The notes beneath the pieces were generated by a model. The model saw only the letters and a list, made by a program, of their open reading frames with translations. It searched no databases and was not told the origin of the DNA. Source: Arthrobacter sp. MYb23 (GTDB lineage: Bacteria; Actinomycetota; Actinomycetes; Actinomycetales; Micrococcaceae). Taken from it: a stretch of 64,000 nucleotides of DNA. Positions 35,094-43,879 of the stretch are shown in pieces; positions within the stretch are counted from its first letter, which is position 1, and the number at the start of each line of letters is the position of its first letter. The stretch covers positions 1 to 64,000 of the forward strand of contig NZ_PCPR01000012.1 of NCBI RefSeq assembly GCF_002979775.1, read 5' to 3'. Both the position numbers and the translations under genes were made by a program.

Positions 35094-36905
35094 GTGGTCC
35101 TTCGCCTTTCCCAGCTGTTCCTGCGCACCCTGCGTGAAGATCCCGTCGACGCCGAGGTCGCCAGCCACAAGCTCCTTGTCCGCGCCGGCTACATCCGCCG
35201 TGCCGCGCCCGGCATCTACACGTGGCTGCCACTGGGCCTGAGCGTCCTGCGCAAGGTGGAGGAGATCATCCGCCAGGAGATGTCCGCCATTGGAGCTCAG
35301 GAAGTCCACTTCCCGGCGCTGCTTCCCCGCGAACCCTACGAGGCCACCAACCGCTGGACCGAATATGGCGAGGGCCTGTTCCGCCTCCAAGACCGCAAGG
35401 GCGCGGACTACCTCCTGGCCCCCACGCATGAGGAAATGTTCACGCTCCTTGTCAAGGACCTGTACTCCTCGTACAAGGACCTGCCGCTGAGCCTCTACCA
35501 GATCCAGAACAAGTACCGTGATGAAGCACGTCCGCGGGCGGGGCTCCTCCGTGGCCGCGAGTTCATCATGAAGGACTCCTACTCCTTCGACATCGATGAC
35601 GCGGGCCTGGACGCAAGCTACGCTGCACACCGCGGTGCCTACCTGAGGATCTTTGAGCGCCTCGGCCTGGAAGTCATTCCCGTCGCGGCCACGGCCGGTG
35701 CCATGGGTGGCTCCAAGAGTGAGGAATTCCTGTTCCCCACCGAGATCGGCGAGGACACGTTCGTACGCTCGGCCGGTGGTTACTATGCCAACGTCGAAGC
35801 CGTGACCACTGTTGTCCCGGACGAGATCGACTTCAGCAACGCGCCGGCCGCCCAGGTCCTGGACACGCCGAACACTCCCACCATCGATACTCTGGTGGAC
35901 GCCGCTAACCAGATGGCTCCGCGCAGCGAGTCCGACGGCGGCGCATGGACTGCCGCTGACACGCTCAAGAACGTCGTGCTTGCCGTAACGCTCCCCACGG
36001 GTGAGCGCCAGATCGTGGTCATCGGTGTTCCCGGCGACCGCGGAGTGGACCTCAAGCGCGTGGAAGCAAACATCGGCCTTCACCTGCCCATCGCCGGTGA
36101 AATCGGCCTGGAGGCTGCCAACGAAGAAGACCTCAAGAAGCTGCCGTGGCTGGTCAAGGGCTACATCGGACCCGGTTTGTCCCTCGACGAGCCGGTCCTG
36201 GGCCTTGAAGGTTCTTCCAAGGTTCTCTTCCTGGTGGATCCCCGCGTCGTCTCCGGCACCAGCTGGGTGACAGGGGCCAACGCTGACGGCAAGCACGTCT
36301 TCGGATTGGTCGCAGGCCGCGACTTCGCCTGGGACGGCGTGATCGAGAGCACCGATGTGCGTGCGGGCGACCCCGCCCCGGACGGTTCAGGACCGCTGGA
36401 AACTGCACGAGGCATTGAAATGGGCCACATTTTCCAGCTCGGCCGCAAGTACGCTGAAGCCCTGGATCTGAAGGTCCTGGACCAGAATGGCAAGCAGCAG
36501 GTTGTCACCATGGGCTCCTACGGCGTTGGCGTGACGCGTGCCGTGGCAGCGTTGGCTGAAGCAAACCATGACGACCGTGGCCTCGTGTGGCCGCGCTCCG
36601 TGGCTCCGGCAGATGTCCATGTGGTGGCTGTTGGTCGTGGCGATGAGATCTTCGAGGCCGCTGAAAGGCTCTCCGCTGAGCTTGAAGCCGCCGGACTGGA
36701 CGTCATTTTCGATGACCGCCCCAAGGTCTCTCCCGGCGTGAAGTTCGGCGATGCGGAACTGGTGGGCGTACCGACCATCCTGGCTGTTGGCCGTGGGCTG
36801 GTGGACGGTGTGGTTGAGATCAAGGACCGCCGCAGCGGCGAAGCCGAGAACATTGCGGTGGACAAAGCCGTGGATTACGTGGTCAACGCCGTACGATCCC
36901 GGTGA
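35094..36905 (+). CDS. proS: Prolyl-tRNA synthetase, bacterial type with editing insertion
   Basis: Class II synthetase of 603 residues charging tRNA-Pro. Translation is taken from the GTG at 35094 ([17 protein letters not shown]), the usual N-terminus; the longer frame from 34980 adds a cysteine-rich non-homologous stretch. Motif 2 is near [21 protein letters not shown], the INS editing domain is at about residues 230-400, and motif 3 is near [16 protein letters not shown]. The C-terminal anticodon-binding domain begins at about 500. It follows the MEP-pathway and RseP genes after an insertion of efflux and lipoprotein genes. Confidence 0.95.
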   Translation: MVLRLSQLFLRTLREDPVDAEVASHKLLVRAGYIRRAAPGIYTWLPLGLSVLRKVEEIIRQEMSAIGAQEVHFPALLPREPYEATNRWTEYGEGLFRLQDRKGADYLLAPTHEEMFTLLVKDLYSSYKDLPLSLYQIQNKYRDEARPRAGLLRGREFIMKDSYSFDIDDAGLDASYAAHRGAYLRIFERLGLEVIPVAATAGAMGGSKSEEFLFPTEIGEDTFVRSAGGYYANVEAVTTVVPDEIDFSNAPAAQVLDTPNTPTIDTLVDAANQMAPRSESDGGAWTAADTLKNVVLAVTLPTGERQIVVIGVPGDRGVDLKRVEANIGLHLPIAGEIGLEAANEEDLKKLPWLVKGYIGPGLSLDEPVLGLEGSSKVLFLVDPRVVSGTSWVTGANADGKHVFGLVAGRDFAWDGVIESTDVRAGDPAPDGSGPLETARGIEMGHIFQLGRKYAEALDLKVLDQNGKQQVVTMGSYGVGVTRAVAALAEANHDDRGLVWPRSVAPADVHVVAVGRGDEIFEAAERLSAELEAAGLDVIFDDRPKVSPGVKFGDAELVGVPTILAVGRGLVDGVVEIKDRRSGEAENIAVDKAVDYVVNAVRSR

Positions 36906-37699
36906 TTTCCGGCTTCGAATCAATCCAGCTCACCACACTCATCCTGATTGTGGTGGCTGGATTCGCAGCCGGCTGGGTTGATGCCGTGGTGGGAGGCGGG
37001 GGACTGATTCAGCTCCCCGCCCTGCTGCTGGTACCGGGCATTACCCCAGTGCAGGCCCTGGCTACGAACAAGATGGGGTCCATCTTCGGGACCACCACCA
37101 GCGCCGTAACCTACTACCGCCGCGTTGGGCCGGATCTGAAGACCGCAATTCCCATGGCGGTCATCGCCCTGGCCGGCAGTTTCGGCGGAGCCATTCTTGC
37201 CGCGTCGCTTCCTGCCAGTGTTTTCAAGCCGATCATTGTGGTGGCGTTGATCGCCGTCGCCGTGTTCACTGCCCTGCGTCCCAGTGCCGGTGAACTGACC
37301 GCCCTCCGCCACGACGGTCACAAACACTATGTGGTGGCGTGCCTCATCGGCGCCGTCATTGGCTTTTACGACGGTTTGATCGGGCCCGGTACAGGCTCGT
37401 TCCTGGTGATCGCACTCGTTTCTGCCATGGGTTATGCCTTCCTTGAGGCCAGCGCCAAGGCGAAGATCGTCAACATGGCCACCAACGCCGGAGCCTTGAT
37501 CTTTTTCCTCCCGCACGGGTCATTGCTGTGGGGCGTGGGACTGGTCCTCGGGCTGGCAAACATGGCAGGCGGCTATCTTGGGGCGCGCACCGCTGTGGCC
37601 AAGGGGAGCGGCTTTGTGCGGATCGTTTTCCTGGTGGTGGTTGCCGCCTTGATCATCAAGCTCGGCGTGGACGTCTGGAACGAGAACTTCGCAGCGTAA
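36902..37699 (+). CDS. TSUP (TauE/SafE) family membrane exporter
   Basis: Membrane protein of 265 residues with about eight helices and the family signature [20 protein letters not shown] near the start, repeated in weaker form as [18 protein letters not shown] in the second half. Family members carry sulfite, organosulfonates or related anions. The GTG overlaps the proS stop by 4 bp, so the genes are probably translated together. No sulfur genes are adjacent. Confidence 0.9.
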   Translation: MISGFESIQLTTLILIVVAGFAAGWVDAVVGGGGLIQLPALLLVPGITPVQALATNKMGSIFGTTTSAVTYYRRVGPDLKTAIPMAVIALAGSFGGAILAASLPASVFKPIIVVALIAVAVFTALRPSAGELTALRHDGHKHYVVACLIGAVIGFYDGLIGPGTGSFLVIALVSAMGYAFLEASAKAKIVNMATNAGALIFFLPHGSLLWGVGLVLGLANMAGGYLGARTAVAKGSGFVRIVFLVVVAALIIKLGVDVWNENFAA

Positions 37700-37732
37700 A
37701 ACTGCTGCGCACGGTGCCAGACTAAGACGGTG

Positions 37733-38509
37733 TCAGATAAAGCTGCCACTGGCGTTGGCGAGCGTCCTCAAACCGCGGACGACGGCGTGCGGCACCAGTG
37801 CGCTCGACGCCGGATTGCTGCGGGAAGCCTCGTTGGTCACCCGGACGTCAAAGGTGCCCAAGGAAGTCTCTGCCATGACGTGGTGGGACGTCTGCTCGGC
37901 TGCAGGGTCTGCGATCAACACCGCCTCCACCACACCCCAATTGCCGGCGGCGAGGGCCAACGCGGACACCACGTTGGTTGATTTGGGGAAAGCCTTGATC
38001 AAGTCGGCCGGTCCGCCCCGCAGTAGCTCCACGGGGTGGGTAGCGGTGAGAATCCGGTCCTTCGTTTCACCATCCATCCACGGCTGGATTAACGCAGCAG
38101 GAAGTTTTCGCGATTCCACGGTGATGCGGTGAATGGTGCCACCTGCGCAGGCAGCCGTGATCGCATCCAGCCCACCCAACGCCCCGGTTGTCAGGAGCGT
38201 CCGCCCGGGACCGTCGTCGAGCAGCGCTTTCCGTAGGGACGCATCACACAACGCCCCGATCGAGGTAACCAGCAGATCCTTTCCGGCCGAAACAATCCGG
38301 GGACCGAACTCGGCAACTGATCCAACGCCGGCGCACTCCACCACCACGTCAGCGATGTCCAGGGCCTCTTCGAAGCTGAAACCCGTCCCTGCATCACCGT
38401 GCGGAACCACGCCGGCGAGTTCTACTCCCGGTGCGGTCCCGGCGTCGAGCAGTTCCGCCACCCGCGATCCAATGGCGCCGGAACCAATCAGTGCGACTTT
38501 CAGGATCAT
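37733..38509 (-). CDS. Aspartate dehydrogenase (NadX-like)
   Basis: Protein of 258 residues. VALIGSGAIGSRVAELL is the N-terminal Rossmann motif, and TGALGGLDAITAACAGG and the later KSTNVVSALALAAGN match the L-aspartate dehydrogenase family. Such enzymes oxidise aspartate to iminoaspartate for NAD synthesis or act as amino acid dehydrogenases. No nadA or nadC is nearby, so biosynthetic use is unproven. It overlaps the preceding kinase-like gene by 4 bp, indicating co-translation. Confidence 0.85.
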   Translation of the reverse strand: MILKVALIGSGAIGSRVAELLDAGTAPGVELAGVVPHGDAGTGFSFEEALDIADVVVECAGVGSVAEFGPRIVSAGKDLLVTSIGALCDASLRKALLDDGPGRTLLTTGALGGLDAITAACAGGTIHRITVESRKLPAALIQPWMDGETKDRILTATHPVELLRGGPADLIKAFPKSTNVVSALALAAGNWGVVEAVLIADPAAEQTSHHVMAETSLGTFDVRVTNEASRSNPASSALVPHAVVRGLRTLANASGSFI

Positions 38510-39537
38510 GGTCTCAGGCCCCCTTCGCCGGGGTCGGGGAGATCGTGCGCCCGCGGCAGGGCGTCGAGTGTGCTGCCTGCCAGGGTGCTGGCAACCCAGA
38601 GGGACCGGGCAAGGTCACCGGCGTGCCGGGGTTTCGCGGCGTACCACAGCGCGTTCTGCACCTCACGGGCGATGCTCCATTGCCGGGCAACCTCAGGATC
38701 CAACCCGGCGGCACGGCTGAAGTCATGGCAGCGCTCCAGCAACCCGGCCTCCGGATCCGTCCGCGGAAGATCGTGGATGCGGTTCCACAGAATCGGGGCC
38801 ACCGCGAACTCAGCTTCGCCAATCTGTGGTTGCGGATCAATGGCCAGATACTCGCCGCGGAGGGACAGCTTTTTGGCATCGGTGGTGGCAAGGATGTTCA
38901 TGAAGTGAAGATCCGTGTGCACCAGGACATCTGTTCCGGAGCGGCGCCCCACAGCCCCGCGCGTCTGGCACACCTCCAGGGCCGCTTCCAGCAACCACCG
39001 GGGAAAAGGGCGGTCCAGGTGGTCCCATTCGGCAGGCAGTTCGTCGCTCCACCGCTCGGCGGTGGCGGCAACATGGTCCAAAGCCCGCCATTCGACCCGC
39101 TGGTCTGGCTGGATCGAAAGCTTGCGCATGATGTCCCCCCACGCGTCCCTGGCTTCGTCCAGAGGGGCGTCCTGGAGCCAGCGGGAGGCATCCAGGCGTT
39201 CGAGGAGCATGGAGCAACTTGCGTCGTCCGAGGCGAGGAGCCGCACAGCGCCGTGACCGTTCCACAGGGCCAATGCATAGCGCTCAACCAGTGCCTCTTC
39301 GTGGGGAAATGCGATTTTCAAGGCAGCGGATATGTCGCCCTGAATAACGGGCACTACCAAGGCTCCATGGCCATTCCAAGGCTCGCGGCCCGGCGCCAGG
39401 TCCACTGAGAGTTCCCAACGGTCCAACGCCTCCGAGATGAGCCCCGGGAGGCTTGCCAGCCAATCCCTGCCCGCCGAGTCGCGGTTGTAGCGGGCGTGGA
39501 GGTCGCCCGGGATGGGAATCATCGCGTGAAGGTTCAC
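38506..39537 (-). CDS. Aminoglycoside/hydroxyurea phosphotransferase-family kinase
   Basis: Protein of 343 residues with a protein-kinase-like fold of the APH(6)/streptomycin kinase group. VVPVIQGDISAALKIAF carries the ATP-site lysine, VHTDLHFMNILAT is the catalytic loop (HxD...N) and LAIDPQPQIGEAEFAVAP supplies the metal-binding Asp with the family DPxP pattern. Members inactivate streptomycin or phosphorylate hydroxyurea, but many are uncharacterised. An ATG at 39522 is an alternative start. It is translationally coupled to the aspartate dehydrogenase gene. Confidence 0.85.
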   Translation of the reverse strand: MNLHAMIPIPGDLHARYNRDSAGRDWLASLPGLISEALDRWELSVDLAPGREPWNGHGALVVPVIQGDISAALKIAFPHEEALVERYALALWNGHGAVRLLASDDASCSMLLERLDASRWLQDAPLDEARDAWGDIMRKLSIQPDQRVEWRALDHVAATAERWSDELPAEWDHLDRPFPRWLLEAALEVCQTRGAVGRRSGTDVLVHTDLHFMNILATTDAKKLSLRGEYLAIDPQPQIGEAEFAVAPILWNRIHDLPRTDPEAGLLERCHDFSRAAGLDPEVARQWSIAREVQNALWYAAKPRHAGDLARSLWVASTLAGSTLDALPRAHDLPDPGEGGLRP

Positions 39538-39571
39538 GCCATCAGCCTAACTCCGCGTCGCCACGCGCCCC

Positions 39572-40300
39572 TTAGAAAACGCCGCTGGCCCCCAACAGGG
39601 TTCCGATCGAGAAGGTGGCGGCCAGGGCCAAAGCCCCGCCGAGCACTACCCTGACCGCTGCGCGGAAGCGGGAAGCGCCGCCGATCCATGCACCCACCGC
39701 ACCGGTGATCGCCAAGGCCAGGAGGACTGCGATGAACGTCAGGGGAACCCGCATCCCGGGTGGAGGGAGCAACATGGCCAGCATGGGGAGGGCCGCTCCC
39801 AAGGTGAAGGCTATGGCGGAAGCGAAGGCTGCGTTCCACGGGCTGACGATGTCATCTTCATGGATGTTGAGCTCGGCTGAGAGGTGGGCAGCCAAGGCAT
39901 CGTGTTCGGTGAGTTCCTGAGCCACTGTCCGGGCTGTCTTGGCGCTGAGCCCCTTGGACTCGTAAATGGCGGCCAACTCCTGAAGCTCATCTTCGGGTTG
40001 CTCCGCCAGTTCACGTTTTTCCTTTTCGATCAGCGCTTTCTGGGTGTCGCTCTGGCTGCTGACGGACACGTACTCGCCCAGGGCCATGGAAATGGCGCCA
40101 CCCACCAGGCCGGCGGTGCCAGCTGAGAGGATAACCCCGGTGTTGGTGGTGGCACCGGCCACGCCCACCAAAATCGCAGCGACGGACACGATGCCGTCAT
40201 TTGCACCCAGGACGCCGGCCCGCAACCAGTTCAACCGATGTGCAAGATCGTCCCGGTGGGGTTCATTCTCATGCGTAGTGGCAGTTTCCGTGGAGGCCAT
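39572..40300 (-). CDS. VIT1/CCC1-family iron/manganese transporter
   Basis: Membrane protein of 242 residues. RAGVLGANDGIVSVAAILVGVAG and GGAISMALGEYVSVSSQSD are the family signatures in the first two helices; three helices form the C-terminal third. The hydrophilic middle loop (about 95-150) is rich in Glu, as expected of the metal-binding domain. It probably moves Fe2+ or Mn2+ out of the cytoplasm. No metal-responsive regulator is adjacent. Confidence 0.92.
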   Translation of the reverse strand: MASTETATTHENEPHRDDLAHRLNWLRAGVLGANDGIVSVAAILVGVAGATTNTGVILSAGTAGLVGGAISMALGEYVSVSSQSDTQKALIEKEKRELAEQPEDELQELAAIYESKGLSAKTARTVAQELTEHDALAAHLSAELNIHEDDIVSPWNAAFASAIAFTLGAALPMLAMLLPPPGMRVPLTFIAVLLALAITGAVGAWIGGASRFRAAVRVVLGGALALAATFSIGTLLGASGVF

Positions 40301-40351
40301 GCCTCAAGCCAAGCACTGGCGGACGGTCCTGACCAGCATGGATAGGCTCGC

Positions 40352-41566
40352 CTATCCGCCCTTGGAATCGGTCGTGGCGGCGGGCTTTGCGGTGGGCTTT
40401 GCGGTGGGCGTGGTGGTGGGCGTCGGCAGGGAAGGGAGCTCGCCGGCGTCGAGCATGAGTCCAGGCAGCGGAGGCAGGGGCGCGCCCCAGGCCGTGCTCC
40501 TGCGGGCAGCGGCCAAAAGGCCATCAATGGCCCACGTACGGGTCTCATCCGTGGATAAGGCCACGAGGTCACCGAATCGAGGCAGGGAGGCAAGTTCAAG
40601 GGAACCAAGGAATGTTGCCGGATCCTGGGTGAGCTGTTCCGGCACCCGGTAGCCCGCCTCGCTCGTAGGTACGTCTGCGCAGTTGGCGCTGGTGACTGAT
40701 TCTGCTTGCCGCAGCAGCGCCTCGTGAACCTGCAAGTACTTGGCAGCGGCCGCCGACTTCGTCTCATTCAGCCTCTTCAGGGCCACTTGGTAAACGTAGA
40801 CCGCTTGCTGTTGCGAGCGAACCACCGCAGCCAGAGCGGTGTCGGTGGTAGCGGACGTCGGTTCCGGAGTGGGGCTGGCCGAGGGACAGGAGGCTGCCAA
40901 AGCTGTTGCCGCAGGAGCCTTGGTTTCCAAGACCGTGGTCTGATCCGGCAAGGGCAGCTGCCACTCCGCAGCCAGCTTTTCGGCCTGAAGCACCTGCGCG
41001 GATCCGACGGCGGCAAGCAGGCGGGCAATCCCGCCGTCGGCCGTGCGGGCATCGGCCAGGCGCTTCCAGCCACTGCCGGCCAACCCCATCAGGAAAGAGC
41101 CGCGGCTGCTTGGTGCGGTTGTGGCCGTGGCCGCAGCGCCGGACGGGATGGCGCTGGAAGTCGCGCTGGATGTTGCGCTTGATGTTGCGCCGTGAGGGCC
41201 CAACAAGGCCTGGGCATGGGTTGTCAGCAAAGTCACAGCGTTGCCGAGCGCCGGCCTTTCGGCTTCGGGAGCCGCGGACTCCGTAAGCGTCGTGGCCGAA
41301 TCCCGCAGCAGCAACGTGTCTTCCAACGCCGTCAAGCGTGCCGCTTCGGAGAACGAGACAGCCGGGGGAGTGCCGGAATCACGCGGAAGAAGGACCATTC
41401 CGGTGCCGGCAACAAGCAGTGCCACCACGGCAACCAGTAAAACCCGGCCCCAGGGTGGTGTTCGTCGTTTTTCGCTTGTTTCCCCGTTCACAACAGACCA
41501 TGGTGTCACGTGGACGGGGAAGTCCGTGCACCATGTTCCCGGGAAAATCGTTAGGCTAGTAGTCAC
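40352..41566 (-). CDS. Membrane-anchored DUF4439-like ferritin-fold protein
   Basis: The frame gives 404 residues, with one membrane helix (WGRVLLVAVVALLVAGTGMVLL) and a large extracytoplasmic part. The region at about 255-365 (DTALAAVVRSQQQAVYVYQVAL, AAAKYLQVHEALLRQAE) is helical and resembles the DUF4439 ferritin-like domain. The start is uncertain: 41566, 41509 and 41491 are GTG codons in frame, none with a strong ribosome-binding site. The tail is TPTAKP-like, made by a 12-bp repeat. It is divergent from rimP; function unknown. Confidence 0.72.
   Translation of the reverse strand: MTTSLTIFPGTWCTDFPVHVTPWSVVNGETSEKRRTPPWGRVLLVAVVALLVAGTGMVLLPRDSGTPPAVSFSEAARLTALEDTLLLRDSATTLTESAAPEAERPALGNAVTLLTTHAQALLGPHGATSSATSSATSSAIPSGAAATATTAPSSRGSFLMGLAGSGWKRLADARTADGGIARLLAAVGSAQVLQAEKLAAEWQLPLPDQTTVLETKAPAATALAASCPSASPTPEPTSATTDTALAAVVRSQQQAVYVYQVALKRLNETKSAAAAKYLQVHEALLRQAESVTSANCADVPTSEAGYRVPEQLTQDPATFLGSLELASLPRFGDLVALSTDETRTWAIDGLLAAARRSTAWGAPLPPLPGLMLDAGELPSLPTPTTTPTAKPTAKPAATTDSKGG
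40382..40417 (-). repeat. 12-bp tandem repeat at the DUF4439-like gene's 3' end
   Basis: Three 12-bp units at 40382-40393, 40394-40405 and 40406-40417 encode Thr-Pro-rich tetrapeptides in the C-terminal tail. The first two are identical and the third is diverged. Confidence 0.75.
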
Positions 41567-41596
41567 AACAACATCTATCGGGAGGCGGCGGGCAAC

Positions 41597-42208
41597 GTGA
41601 GTGACTCGGAAGCCACGACTTCACAAGACCGTTCTGAATCGAACTCAACGGCCACCATCCACAACCCGGAAGAGAGCAGGCTCAAAGCGCTGCTTGAACC
41701 GGCCGTCCTTGCCAGCAGGCTCTACCTCGAGGATGTTTCCATCCACGTTGCCGGTTCACACCGCACGGTCCACGTCGTCGTGGACCTTCCTCAGGAAGAG
41801 ACCGGAGGCGTCAGCCTGGACGCTATCGCGGAGGTCTCACGTGGACTGTCCGATATTTTGGACAACGATCCCCATGACGACGGCCGTCCCTACGACCTCG
41901 AGGTTTCTTCCCCGGGAGTAAGCCGCCCCCTGACCGAACCGCGTCACTGGCACCGCGCCCGCGGCCGCATGGTCAGGGTCAACGTCATCCAAGGCGACAA
42001 CCTCCTGGGACGTATTGCCTCTGTGGGGGACGACGCCGTGACGCTCATCCCCGAGCATGAGGTCAAGAAGGGCATGAAGCCCAAGCAAGGCGAACCCACC
42101 ACTATTCCTTTCGACAGGATCCGCCAAGGAAAAGTCGAGATTGAATTCAGCCACCTCCACGAGGCTGCGCTGGAAGACGAGCACAACGGACCTTCCGAGG
42201 AGGCCTAA
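41597..42208 (+). CDS. rimP: Ribosome maturation factor RimP
   Basis: Protein of 203 residues needed for 30S subunit maturation. The core reads [39 protein letters not shown], and [20 protein letters not shown], the RimP signature. A 25-residue Ser/Thr/Glu N-terminal extension and an acidic C-terminus are typical of actinobacterial forms. The GTG follows GGGAGGCGGCGGGCAAC. First gene of the rimP-nusA-ylxR-infB-rbfA cluster; its stop overlaps the nusA start by one base. Confidence 0.95.
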   Translation: MSDSEATTSQDRSESNSTATIHNPEESRLKALLEPAVLASRLYLEDVSIHVAGSHRTVHVVVDLPQEETGGVSLDAIAEVSRGLSDILDNDPHDDGRPYDLEVSSPGVSRPLTEPRHWHRARGRMVRVNVIQGDNLLGRIASVGDDAVTLIPEHEVKKGMKPKQGEPTTIPFDRIRQGKVEIEFSHLHEAALEDEHNGPSEEA

Positions 42209-43188
42209 TGGATATTGACATGAGCGCACTGAGACTCCTGGAGCGTGAGCGTGAAATCCCGCTGGATCTCCTGATTCCCACCATCGAGCAAGCACTGCTG
42301 GTGGCGTACCACAAGACGCCCGGCGCCTTCGAAAAGGCCCGTGCGGAGTTGGACCGCAAGAGCGGTCACGTGACCATTTGGGCGACGGAAATCGACGACG
42401 ACGGCGAGCCCATCGGCGAGTTCGAGGACACCCCGGCCGGTTTCGGCCGCATCGCTGCCAGCACAGCCCGCCAGATTATTCTGCAGCGCCTTCGCGATGT
42501 GGAAGATGACAACGTGCTGGGCGAATTCAAGGGCCGTGAAGGCGAGCTTGTGGCCGGCATGATCCAGCAGGGCAACAACCCGCACATGATTCAGGTCAAC
42601 CTCGGATCTGTGGAAGCATTGCTGCCGCCGCCCGAGCAGGTACCGGGGGAGAAGTACCTCCACGGAAGCCGCTTGCGTGCGTTCGTGGTGGATGTACACC
42701 GCGGTACCAAGGGTCCCTCCATCACTTTGTCCCGTTCCCACCCCGGTCTGGTCCGCAAGCTGTTCGAAATGGAAGTTCCGGAAATCGCGGATCACTCTGT
42801 GGAGATCGTGGCACTGGCCCGCGAAGCCGGTCACCGCACCAAGATTGCCGTCAAGGCCAACACACCCGGCGTCAACGCAAAGGGTGCTTGCATCGGCGAG
42901 ATGGGCTCCCGTGTCCGGGCCGTCATGACCGAACTCAACGACGAAAAGATCGACATCGTTGACTTCAGCGACGACCCCGCCACGTTCATCGCCAACTCGT
43001 TGTCGCCGTCGCGAGTGAATTCCGTCACAATCACGGACGAATCAACCCGCTCGGCCCGCGTCGTGGTGCCCGATTACCAGCTTTCACTGGCCATCGGCAA
43101 AGAAGGCCAGAACGCGCGGCTCGCAGCCAAGCTGACCGGTTGGCGCATCGATATCGTCTCGGACGCCGCTCCGGCCAAGACGGATTAG
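42208..43188 (+). CDS. nusA: Transcription termination/antitermination protein NusA
   Basis: Protein of 326 residues binding RNA polymerase and RNA. An N-terminal polymerase-binding domain (about 1-105) is followed by S1 (about 110-180) and two KH domains, with [17 protein letters not shown] at the S1-KH join. [26 protein letters not shown] and [20 protein letters not shown] segments are the KH signatures. It lacks the C-terminal repeats of enterobacterial NusA, which is normal in Actinobacteria. Confidence 0.96.
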   Translation: MDIDMSALRLLEREREIPLDLLIPTIEQALLVAYHKTPGAFEKARAELDRKSGHVTIWATEIDDDGEPIGEFEDTPAGFGRIAASTARQIILQRLRDVEDDNVLGEFKGREGELVAGMIQQGNNPHMIQVNLGSVEALLPPPEQVPGEKYLHGSRLRAFVVDVHRGTKGPSITLSRSHPGLVRKLFEMEVPEIADHSVEIVALAREAGHRTKIAVKANTPGVNAKGACIGEMGSRVRAVMTELNDEKIDIVDFSDDPATFIANSLSPSRVNSVTITDESTRSARVVVPDYQLSLAIGKEGQNARLAAKLTGWRIDIVSDAAPAKTD

Positions 43189-43385
43189 CGGTTGAACCGG
43201 CGGCCCCCGCCGCCGGTTCCGCGCCGCGCTGTCGGCGTCCTTGGTTTCGGGAGACCGGGGCCGGGGGGCTAGACTAGATGGAACCGGGCTTACGTCCGGT
43301 ATCCGCGCGCTTTGGCGTGCCTCAGCTGCATGCGCAGGACCGGGGCCCGTCGGGTGCCAGTAGCGTAAGGCAGGTTGGACACGTC

Positions 43386-43727
43386 GTGGCTGAACTGCTT
43401 GAACACGGCCACGGGCCTGTTCGCACGTGCATCGGATGCCGGAAGCAAGGCTCCCGGTCCGAGCTTGTCCGGCTGGTCGCCCAAGGCAGCGGTTCTTCCG
43501 CTGTTCTGGTGGATGAACGACGCCGGATGGCCGGCAGGGGTGCGTGGCTGCACCCCAGCGAAAAGTGCTTGGCATTGGCGATCAAGCGGCGAGCTTTTGG
43601 AAGGGCCCTGGCGGGAGCTTCCAACGCAGACGCCGTGGAACGATACCTGATGCCCGGCACGCCACTTGTGGAGGCCCAGGCCACCGCAGGAAAACCGTCC
43701 AAACCTGAAAGCGGGTCAGAAAACTGA
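43386..43727 (+). CDS. ylxR: YlxR-family (DUF448) RNA-binding protein
   Basis: Small basic protein of 113 residues from a GTG at 43386 behind an AAGGCAGG stretch; a start at 43278 would add 36 non-conserved residues and is less likely. The signature PVRTCIGCRKQGSRSELVRL and GRGAWLHPSEKCLALAIKRRAF are diagnostic. YlxR proteins bind RNA and have been linked to RNase P in some Gram-positive bacteria. It sits between nusA and infB as usual. Confidence 0.88.
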   Translation: MAELLEHGHGPVRTCIGCRKQGSRSELVRLVAQGSGSSAVLVDERRRMAGRGAWLHPSEKCLALAIKRRAFGRALAGASNADAVERYLMPGTPLVEAQATAGKPSKPESGSEN

Positions 43728-43765
43728 TGGAAACCCGATGAGTTCCCAGCGATGAGTGCGTAACG

Positions 43766-43837
43766 ATGACAACTTTGTTGCGCTCTGCAATGGGCCTTTC
43801 AATCGCGCAAGCGGCGAAGGCCCGCAGTAAGAAGTAG
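43766..43837 (+). CDS. Possible 23-residue leader ORF between ylxR and infB
   Basis: An ATG opens MTTLLRSAMGLSIAQAAK..., ending at TAG, in the 150-bp gap before infB. Its basic, helical character and position next to a hairpin raise the possibility of a leader peptide. No clear ribosome-binding site is seen. Confidence 0.2.
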   Translation: MTTLLRSAMGLSIAQAAKARSKK

Positions 43838-43852
43838 ACGGTTCGTGCCTGG

Positions 43853-43868
43853 CTCGGTGCGGACCGAG
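43853..43868 (+). promoter_or_regulatory. Hairpin directly upstream of the infB ribosome-binding site
   Basis: CTCGGT-GCGG-ACCGAG forms a 6-bp stem ending 2 nt before the AGGAGA that serves infB. It could affect IF-2 initiation. Confidence 0.4.
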
Positions 43869-43879
43869 ACAGGAGAAAT

